From Diplocarpon mali (taxonomy: Eukaryota > Ascomycota > Leotiomycetes > Helotiales > Drepanopezizaceae): DNA of 14,851 nucleotides. The DNA lies in contig JAENRP010000624.1 in assembly GCA_024741835.1 (NCBI GenBank), positions 1 to 14,851 of the forward strand. The letters run 5' to 3'. The notes beneath the pieces were generated by a model. That model worked only from the letters and a program-made list of their open reading frames with translations. It ran no database searches and had not been told where the DNA came from. Made by a program: the position numbers and the translations under genes. This document shows positions 7,817 through 14,851 of the stretch, one piece after another. Within the stretch, counting starts at the first letter, position 1. Each line of letters begins with the position of its first letter.

Positions 7817-10065
7817 GTGAGCGGATAGGAGGAATGCTTCGGATGGGTGTGGTGACCGGCGTTGGATTGCATTTTTGCTTGCCAGATACTTGATCGTGCA
7901 CCAAGCTGCTCTACTCAGTATGTTTACACTTGAATATTTTTCGACTTGCCAAAGTATGTGCCGCAGTCGTATTTGAACTTATTATAGCCATAGGCTGATC
8001 TTCGACTTAAATGCTATTTCCCAGATGTGATCCGTTGTAGTATCTTATGAGATTGTGACGGATGGACCATTCGAGAAATAAAATCCCTTATCAAAATAAA
8101 TACCTATATGCCTTGGATGCAAACAACCCAAGGACAGTGGAAAAGTACCTGAGGTAACTACTGTTTATAAGTAATGCTCACTGCATTTATTCGTTATTAT
8201 GAAATAAAGAACTTAGTCATTAAAAGATGATGCCGACAAAAGTGCATTAATGTATGACTTGGATATCAGCGCACTGGGCGACTATTACTTAGCAGTGGGA
8301 ATTTGGCAATCCTTATCTTTAATATACATAGTTTTTGAGTTTCATACGGAAATGTAGAGAATGCAACTGAAAGTTTTTCTAGTCCCAGGCCTGCTTGTTA
8401 AGCAAATCTTTGGCGCTGCTCCAAGGTTTTGTACTAACTAACTGAACATCACCTTTTGCGATTTTTGCACCAGATTGCAGCGTCTTTAGCCGGCTAGGAA
8501 ACTGCATTATAGAGCCGTATGATTTTAAAAACTTATAATATTCCTATCAAAAGTAGTTTTGTTTCAGTATTTCGATTCTTTGACTAGCATATCATATACG
8601 TCTACACATACCTGTATCTGTATAGATTAACTGATGTTGACCGTAACGACGTTTATTTAGATTTTTACATTCTTGCAGTAAAAGATGTGTTTTGTGATTT
8701 GGCGTTAGTTTACTCGCCGATTTACTCGAAATCTGATCGACGTCTCAATCACGTATTATGCTCCTATAAGCATCTCGCTTTTATAGGCTAATTATAAAAA
8801 TTATAGATTTCTCTGTCATAAACTTCTCATCAATATTATGAAACGCTCAAGTACAGCGTGAATGAAAAGGCTTTGATGTGAGATTGCCTTTAAGTTCTAG
8901 GTGGGGTCGGTTTTTGCTACGCATGATCTTTACAATCAAAGACCTCTGCTCCAAACGTCCGGAGGACAAGCTGCAGCTTACCCTCGGCTATCGCAAGCTG
9001 CTGAGCGTATCTTAATATCATTTTCTTTGTTCACGTGACTTCACTCGACTGATGATGATATTTCTTTTCTCGGACTTGAATTCTTGATAACACAGTAGCA
9101 ATCACAGGCTCAGCCTAGTATTTGAACCCGAAATTTCGACAATAATTCCCCGTATTTCTCGGGTTTTTCAAGTTCAGAGTGGTGTAGTCATTACAACCCG
9201 AGGACCTTGTCTGACATCGAGCAAAGTATCTGAAGATTTATGAGTGGCGAAGGCCTAGGCTGGGCGATCCTTAGGGATAGATTCAAACCGGGGTTAATGT
9301 CCCAAAAGCACTGGCAGTATATCGCACTGCACGATATCCGAAGCCAGGCCGTTTATTGATACAAGGGCTAAAGGGCTGTTTGCGGACTGAACACTGACTT
9401 TCGAATAGCGTTTAGGCCTATTACAATCGAACAAGAGGGCAGATAACCATATACGACCCCGAGAGACTTGAGATAAATGGGATGATCAGGACCATCTGTA
9501 TTATATTAAAAACATCGGTCATAGGCAACAGGATTTGCTCTTCTCAGACACGAGGTTACCAGTTGTACAGGAAGCAGCCGAAGCTGGAGCTACTGGAAAA
9601 TAAAAACGCCCTCTATATACCTTACATGACGTCCAAGACACGCAAGTGTCTACCACAACGGGCTACAGCATTTAGGCCAGGCTGGAAATACAGTTCCTCA
9701 GATGACAGGGTCTATCCATAGGAAGCTTCAAGCTCATTTCGAGGCTTACAAAAATTGCCTTCTGATATATTCGGGAGTCCTAACAAAACGCTCCGGTGCT
9801 TTTCTCTTCAGGAGTGAACGGTGAAGAAACACTATGATTGGAAGGTTAGCCATGGCGATTTATACTGCATTGGCTGTATGCATTAGCTTAGGAAGAAAGG
9901 ACATGGCTCCCTCTACATTTCCGCCTGCTAGCAACGCAACCCAACTCACTATGAATTGGAGCTAGTGCGTCAGATGAAAAGCGATTAATAGCATTTCTCT
10001 GCTGTGCAACTTCGATTCTCGCTAGCAGCCAACAACAACAAAAGCCTCCAGCTACGTGCGACTGA
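7817..10065. other. Long AT-rich stretch with no supportable gene
   Basis: About 2.2 kb is rich in TA dinucleotides, especially 7900-8850. The only notable open frame (9482-9721, 79 codons) has no recognisable motif. Small inverted repeats occur, such as CCTATAA/TTATAGG (8763-8787) and CCTTGG/CCAAGG near 8112-8134. The stretch 9120-9170 contains related AACCCGA and TCGGGTT pieces. The composition suits degraded, possibly RIP-affected repeat DNA, but I could not recognise an element. The left end holds the 3' flank of the DUF3602 gene, including AATAAA near 8077. Confidence 0.4.
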
Positions 10066-10518
10066 GGAACTGGGCGTCAAAGACCGGGCATAAGTTTTGA
10101 TGTTGTCACTCTGTATTTCAAAGATGTACTATTTTCGCATACTGGCATAACATATCCATCAACTCGTGCCACGGAGAGTTTATCTATTGAGCGTGACGTC
10201 AAAATCGGCGATACCCAGGGCGTGGCAGTAACTGACCGGGCCGCTACTACAACAACAGCGTATGTTCCGCTTACCCCTACTTCAGCATCGATAAAGCAGA
10301 GAAACGTATCTTCCGCAGGACTGCCCAGCGCGCCCCAAGTGAAGCACTCGAAGAAGGACCTCTATACTTCGAAGCTGAGGTACAACGCGGATGCGTTTCT
10401 CGACAATCTGGTGAGCCAGTATGACGCTGATAATCTGCTGGGCAACCTCCTCCCTCCCGAACTTCGAGAAAGCGAGGACCGAGTTGTTGAGGTGGGCGGT
10501 GATATCGAAAGTTTCTAG
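10066..10518 (+). other. ATG-less open frame of unknown status
   Basis: This frame is open for 150 codons between TGA (10063-10065) and TAG (10516-10518) but contains no methionine codon; the earliest near-start is GTG at 10222. The second half reads like a real soluble protein: SKKDLYTSKLRYNADAFLDNL followed by an acidic stretch ELRESEDRVVEVGGD. I do not recognise the family. It is in the same frame as the DUF6594-type segment downstream, with several stops between. It may be an internal exon whose 5' exon I cannot find, a relic of the same broken gene, or chance. A CAACAACAACA run lies 25 bases upstream of it. Confidence 0.3.
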
Positions 10519-10779
10519 CAAAGCACGCGGGGAACCTAGTTTGTGGACGGAGCTTTGTAGCCTCTGAACACAATGGTCCCGAGAAATCATATCCAAAAGA
10601 CAGACACTGAGTGGTTACAGTGATGGAGAAATACAACGAGGAGAGGCTCAAAACTGATGTCAACGGCTAAAATAAGGGCGCCGGCCACTGCTGAAAACAA
10701 TCAAATCACGCGCTGGGCCAGCCGCAGCTACGAGGCACTTCTAGGACTGGACTGAGGGGCTCCTCAGGTCTTGCAATGA

Positions 10780-11163
10780 AGTCAAATACGCAGTGGCTAT
10801 GATACTCGTGGCAGCGAATCTGGTTTGGGGTGGCGGGCTCCTCTGGCGGCATATCAGGGTCCATTTTTGTTGCGTATGGGCATGGCGCTGCTTTGTGGCG
10901 GCGCGTTGTTTATGCCTATGGTAGTTCTGAATCTTCCTGAAGACAAGGTGCCAAAACTCGCAAATATAGGTATTGCCACAGGATTTATTATCGCTGTTGG
11001 GTCTCTGCTGGACCTGTTCATGGAAGGCGCGCAAAGCAAAGATGTTCTCGCTGTCACTGCTGCGCACGCTGCTCTATCAATCACCTTTTTTCTGGAAATG
11101 GTGATTATGCATGAGAATGAGCATGGATCCTATACTGTAAGACCAAGAGGTCAAGGAGCGTAG
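10780..11163 (+). pseudogene. C-terminal membrane segment of a DUF6594-type protein, 5' part missing
   Basis: The frame is open from 10780 to TAG at 11161-11163 (127 codons) with no ATG before the first membrane helix. From about 10855 it shows the typical end of fungal DUF6594 proteins. RMGMALLCGGALFMPMVVL is the first helix, with the family's 'L..PM..' pattern. A second helix follows (IGIATGFIIAVGSLLDLF), then the conserved KDVLAVTAAHAALSITFFL, which parallels the usual 'DVLA.tAaYAAVLVVFvG' final helix. DUF6594 is an uncharacterised fungal membrane family. Full proteins carry a cytosolic helical N-terminal part of 150 residues or more; nothing like it is visible in 10066-10780 in one frame. 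A last exon is possible, since CAG acceptor-like sites occur at 10765-10815, but a decayed or truncated gene fits better. Confidence 0.6.
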
Positions 11164-11784
11164 CTAGAGAAGACACACAGGATGAGCTAGCACGGAGTAT
11201 GGAACATGAAAAAGGAAAACTATATGACAACTGATAAATATGGAGTATACTGTTTATGAAACCAAGATGTAAAGAGAGATCTCAAGTCATTGAGAGTTAG
11301 GTTATTTCCAACATGGGAATAATACAGGACCATGTAGACGCTTTTCTCAGGATGTTGAAGCGGCTGATAGTTGAGAACTCGACAACCCGACAAGCAAGAG
11401 GTGCGACATTACACAGACAGCATACACTGTGTAGAGCATCTTAAAGTACAGGGGAGGAAGCCGAGTAGATGGAGCAAAGTACGGACATAATTCCCAATTA
11501 TACGATATCGACTTCGCCACTTGGATATCAAATTTGATGAACTTTCTCATGCAGAGCAAGTAATCTCACATTATTCACATCAAAAGAAACGCATTCCTAA
11601 TTGCAAAAAGACAATGGTTCAATACTGCAAGGAAAATTCATATACACGGCCGCAGAATCGGACCATCATGCTGTTGTCCCCTCAACGCCTTCCATCTAAA
11701 CTCGCCTCCTTTATCTCTGTCGTCTCTTCCCTGCTCCATGATACTGAACGCTTACCTTCCATCCCCAATACCGAAACACACCAT
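11164..11784. other. Spacer between converging DUF6594 relic and sdhB
   Basis: About 620 bases between the plus-strand relic and the 3' end of sdhB (minus strand). No gene is supported: the open frames at 11347-11559 (minus) and 11521-11796 (plus) show no family features. The right part should contain the sdhB 3' UTR. Confidence 0.5.
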
Positions 11785-12749
11785 TTAGAAAGCTAATTCT
11801 TTCTTGATCTCCGAAATCGCTAGTCCAGGGTTCAAACCCTTAGGACACGTCCGCGAGCAGTTAAGAATAGTATGGCATCGATACACACTCATACTGTTGT
11901 CTAGGGCCGCCTTGCGCTCCTCTTTCTTCTGATCGCGGGAATCCGCCAACCACCTGTAGCTCTGCATCAAGACAGCTGGGCCAAGATACTCCTCCGAATT
12001 CCACCAATACGAGGGGCAAGATGTCGAGCAACACGCGCAGAGAATGCATTCGTAAAGTCCGTCCAGCTTCTTACGCTCCTCTTTCGACTGCAAATATTCC
12101 TTGTTATTCGGGCCCGGGCCGGAGTGCTGAAGGTATGGCTTGATGGATTTGTATTGCTTATAAAAGAGTGTCAAGTCGGGGACGATATCTTTGACGACGT
12201 AGGTATGGGGGAGGGGGTAGATCTTGGTCTCTTTCTTAGTGTCTGTAGGGATGCGGCCTGGTGGGTATTAGCGTGTATCCTCGACATGCTGACTTTCAAG
12301 GAACAATGTAAGCCAGCTAAGGACTTAAAACTCCTTTGGAAAATAAGAAGTGAGAACTTACACAGACAAGCCAGAGTATTCACACCATCAATGTTCATCG
12401 CGCAGCTTCCGCAAATACCCTCTCGGCAACTCCGTCTGAAGGTCAAGGTGGGATCGACCTCATTCTTGATGCGAATGAGTGCATCTAGCACCATGGGACC
12501 GGTCTTATTCAAATCTAGAGTGTAGCTCTGCATGCGAGGCTTCAAGGTCGGCTCGTCGGGGTTCCAGCGGTAAATGTGAAAAGTCTTTGTCTTCGCCTCC
12601 GGATCAGTGGCTGACCCCCTGGCCGGGGTTGTACTGGCAGGTGCAGCTCCAGTCGCCGCGTGCGATGCAAATGCGCGGATGGGCATTGAGGATCTGAAGG
12701 TTGATCTGCTGGCCGCGGAGAAGCGGGAGGTTGAGCGGAGGGCGGCCAT
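11785..12749 (-). CDS. sdhB: Succinate dehydrogenase iron-sulfur subunit, mitochondrial
   Basis: Respiratory complex II / TCA-cycle subunit; it passes electrons from FAD in SdhA to ubiquinone at the inner mitochondrial membrane. Exon 1 is 12749-12362 and exon 2 is 12257-11785. The 104-bp intron (GTAAGT...CAG) splits the codon of Cys130, giving 286 residues, normal for fungi. Residues 1-30 are rich in Arg, Ser and Ala without acids, a mitochondrial presequence. [2Fe-2S] ligands are C108, C113, C116 and C128 ([10 protein letters not shown]...LAC). [4Fe-4S] ligands are C200, C203, C206 and C267. [3Fe-4S] ligands are C210, C257 and C263. Spacing matches the bacterial and yeast subunits exactly. 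P211, N216 and H258 (in CPSYWWN and RCHTILNC) are the wild-type residues at positions where SDHI-fungicide resistance substitutions are known in Botrytis (P225, N230, H272). The start is the first ATG of the presequence frame. No truncation or frameshift is seen. Confidence 0.97.
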
Positions 12750-12988
12750 GTTAGAGTGGAGGATGTTTCGGTAGAAGACGAGTTATGTTTGTGCTGTAGC
12801 AGAGAATATGAAGAGTGTTATCTTCAATCTGCTGCTTGCGCGAAGAGTTTGCGTGCTCAATATATATGAGGTAGATGTGTTGTTGTCGCCGGTCGTCAAA
12901 TGCAGGCTGGAAGTGTAGACGTCGTTGATCGAGGGCAAGGCACTTGACCTCGGGAATAAGGCTAAGGCGTTCGGTGGATCGGTACCGA

Positions 12989-12993
12989 CCAAT
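12989..12993 (+). promoter_or_regulatory. CCAAT box upstream of sdhB
   Basis: CCAAT about 240 bases upstream of the sdhB start codon. Fungal respiratory and iron-sulfur genes are commonly controlled through the CCAAT-binding Hap complex (and HapX under iron limitation), and the box works in either orientation. This is a single 5-base match, so function is inference; the bases 12 downstream do not fit the HapX half-site I recall. Confidence 0.35.
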
Positions 12994-13456
12994 GGGAGAG
13001 CAGCTTTTGACAATCGAAGCCGTGAGGCGCGGGAACTGGGGAATTTCGGGATATCACGTGTCTAGTGGCTTATTGATTTCGCGTGTGAGCTCCAGGCCGG
13101 GGCGATGATTTACAATGAACTTCAAACCTCATCCTTCAACTGATGCCTATCTTGAGACTCTGCGCTTTATCTCTTGATTGAATATTTCTTGTCAAGAAGT
13201 CTACTCAGTTTACTGAATGCCAAATTCCGGGTCTAGCCAAGGCATCAGGTGAGGATACATCGAGCTGCGCGTTAATCTACGGAACCATTCTAGCTGACGC
13301 AAATGATTATATGTGTACCTGTCGGAGCACTCGAAGACTCGCCAGCACGCTACGTGCTATTGGAGAGTCCTTGTTCCCGTTGCTCTAATCTTGTGATCGC
13401 CTTTGAAGGAAGTATACTCAAACTCAAACTTGAACCCAAAGTCAACTTCAAACCCA

Positions 13457-13484
13457 AATTTCAACTCAAAATTGAGTTGAAATT
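13457..13484. repeat. 28-nt near-perfect palindrome in a simple-repeat tract
   Basis: Thirteen-base arms AATTTCAACTCAA (13457-13469) and TTGAGTTGAAATT (13472-13484) pair perfectly around an AA spacer. It ends a tract (from about 13415) of degenerate AAACTC/AAACCC-like units. With so short a spacer it would form a cruciform rather than a normal RNA hairpin. No adjacent gene explains it. Confidence 0.75.
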
Positions 13485-14407
13485 CCGAACCCCTCATCGT
13501 TGCAAAGAATTCACACTAAATGAGGCTGGTGGCTGACGGGTCCAAGGTCCGGTGGTAAGGGCTGAGTAGTGAATGTTTGCCGCGCTCCAGACGAGGAACG
13601 TTCTCTTTTTCATCAGTACTTACACATCCTGGTTTTAAAATCTATGGTTTGCACATACTACATTGTTTCTGACCCGCAACTCATGCATCTTCCGGCAGCT
13701 TCTAGCACCCACACGTCTCTGCATCCAAACTGTCCACTGAACAAGTGAACTTTACAGCTATATTGACAGAACTTCTTCGTAAAGTATCGCGCAGGCTGGT
13801 GATGCGATGTACTTTGCCTTTTTGGGGAACTTTCGCGTAGAGCTCTGGCTCTGGAACTTTCGTTTCGGGGAACCCCATCTCAAAGAGACTATTTGTATAA
13901 ACGGAGGCACTGTGTAACAAGAATAGCATAAAATTGAGGCCAGGAAAAGGCAATTAAATACTAAGATTTGGGTTCAATTCAGTGACGCTGGACTAGAAGA
14001 GGTAGGTGTGGATTAGAGATACGGACCTTTGCGCCAAACGTTAAAGTGGATGCTGCAGAGCTTACTCGCTCAAGATCTTCGCCCTTAGGCTTATTGTCTT
14101 GTCATTGGCATGGATAGGCTGATTCAATGGGAGCCTGCTTTTCATACAACTTTCCTTGTATTCCCGGCCATTGAGAGGAAGTTTAAGAGGCTTCTCGATT
14201 GGTCTTGCATTAGGTTTCAAAAAATCCATAGAAAACACTACAGCATCAAGTATCATATCTTACAGGGCGTCAAGCATCATCTCCAGCCATACTCACACAT
14301 CCTATACCTGGTGACAACTCTCACCGATTTGATCCGTCGCCACTCGCTAAAACAGAAAGCCCGCCTCTCTTCTCCCTCGCCTGACGTCCCTTCTAAGACC
14401 AAGGAAA

Positions 14408-14689
14408 ATGTCACTCGAGGATGGTAGAGAAGCTGTTAATATCATCTGCGATACCAGCAAGGGCTACATACTGGACCGTGGTAGCCGCCGAGAGCCCGAA
14501 TATACCGCCAGCCTTCTGCAGCGCGAAATTCTGGAAGGACTAGCTAGGCGCATAATTCCATACACTCTCGGGCAATTTACGGACAGGAAAGGAAGAAGGA
14601 AAAACCACTTATCACGTACCCGCAAGCAGCTAGAAAATATCACCGAATGCCGGGCTGGGGTAGGCCCGCGGCCGTTTGCACCATTGTGA
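14408..14689 (+). CDS. Hypothetical small protein or first exon
   Basis: This is a 93-residue ATG-initiated frame with A at -3 and a C/T-rich stretch just upstream, which is the usual look of a fungal core promoter. The sequence is charged, with no signal peptide or membrane helix; residues 38-70 are basic (ARRIIPYTLG, then DRKGRRKNHLSR). I do not recognise a family. It could be a real small gene, the first exon of a gene continuing past the right edge, or chance. An overlapping frame at 14110-14427 argues for caution. Confidence 0.25.
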   Translation: MSLEDGREAVNIICDTSKGYILDRGSRREPEYTASLLQREILEGLARRIIPYTLGQFTDRKGRRKNHLSRTRKQLENITECRAGVGPRPFAPL

Positions 14690-14851
14690 AGGGGAAATAC
14701 GGCCTTCTTGCTGACAGAGAAGTGGGGGTAAACTGCTGTTACTTCGTACAGGGTGTAATAATTTGAGGTTCCCTGTCTGTGCACACTAGATTCTTGGCAA
14801 TGCTGCTTTCATTGAATTCCTTAGTATTTTATATAGCCAACTTTTGCGTCA

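Larger units (their letters stand above)
12750..14407. other. Gene-poor region upstream of sdhB
   Basis: The first 300 bases are the sdhB promoter side. The rest holds only short open frames without recognisable motifs (for example 13303-13536, 13702-13953 and 14110-14427). The one at 13303-13536 owes its alternating Lys/Leu text to a simple AAACTC-like repeat at about 13415-13490. A pyrimidine-rich stretch at 14360-14395 precedes the ATG at 14408. No tRNA or other RNA gene was recognised. Confidence 0.4.

Noticed and set aside
7325..7872. Long minus and alternate plus frames across the DUF3602 gene
   Set aside because: The three GRGG repeats and the intron that restores the first one fix the coding frame. 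The others are shadows of a GC-rich exon.
9482..9721. 79-codon plus-strand frame in the AT-rich block
   Set aside because: No motif, no promoter context and no splice partners; consistent with chance.
11826..11840. tRNA B-box-like TTCAAACCC
   Set aside because: It lies inside sdhB exon 2 and no cloverleaf can be built around it. Similar matches near 9122 and 9283 also lack an acceptor stem.
12171..12361. Extension of sdhB exon 1 past Cys130 to a 192-residue protein
   Set aside because: The text after LACLC departs from SdhB, and a GTAAGT donor and CAG acceptor splice exactly into [10 protein letters not shown], restoring the family sequence.
12124..12525. Plus-strand 133-codon frame opposite sdhB
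   Set aside because: Antisense shadow of the intact sdhB exons with no recognisable motif.
14110..14427. 105-codon ATG-initiated plus-strand frame
   Set aside because: No family features, and it runs over the better-placed ATG and pyrimidine-rich leader at 14408. Not strong enough to call.

Overview
The window is nuclear DNA of a filamentous ascomycete (Pezizomycotina). Evidence: genes spread far apart with about 100-bp GT..AG introns carrying CTAAC/CTAAT-type branch sites, a fungal mitochondrial succinate dehydrogenase iron-sulfur subunit, a fungal wax-synthase-like membrane acyltransferase, a DUF3602 (Par32-like) protein, a fungal DUF6594 fragment, and LTR-retrotransposon debris with C-to-T decay typical of repeat-induced point mutation (RIP). 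I cannot place the species below that level.

Layout. 1-2711 is layered retrotransposon debris, all read on the minus strand. A 280-bp LTR (2432-2711) is followed by a leader, an intact 169-residue Ty3/gypsy-type Gag N-terminal ORF (2024-1515), and then a second Gag-like reading frame (1518-476) broken by nine in-frame stops. At 475 that frame is cut by what looks like the terminus of another LTR element, which runs off the left edge. 3027-4700 encodes an intact 557-residue polytopic acyltransferase. A solo LTR with a 5-bp target duplication sits at 4984-5194. A long gene-poor stretch leads to a two-exon DUF3602 gene (7121-7816) with a CAA-repeat leader. 7817-10065 is AT-rich and has no gene I can support. 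10066-11163 holds an ATG-less open stretch and an isolated DUF6594-type C-terminal membrane segment, probably a gene relic. 11785-12749 (minus) is the intact two-exon sdhB gene. 12750-14407 has no recognisable gene except a possible CCAAT box of the sdhB promoter and a 28-nt palindrome. 14408-14689 is a small unrecognised ORF.

The genes do not form an operon or an obvious biosynthetic cluster. sdhB is a housekeeping respiratory gene. The DUF3602 protein belongs to the TORC1/nitrogen-regulated Par32 family. The acyltransferase stands alone beside the transposon block, with no synthase, oxidase or transporter in view. I found no convincing new multi-gene system. The most notable observations are the chimeric gag arrangement with its ATGA stop/start overlap and uneven decay, the solo LTR with intact target duplication, and the orphan DUF6594 fragment.
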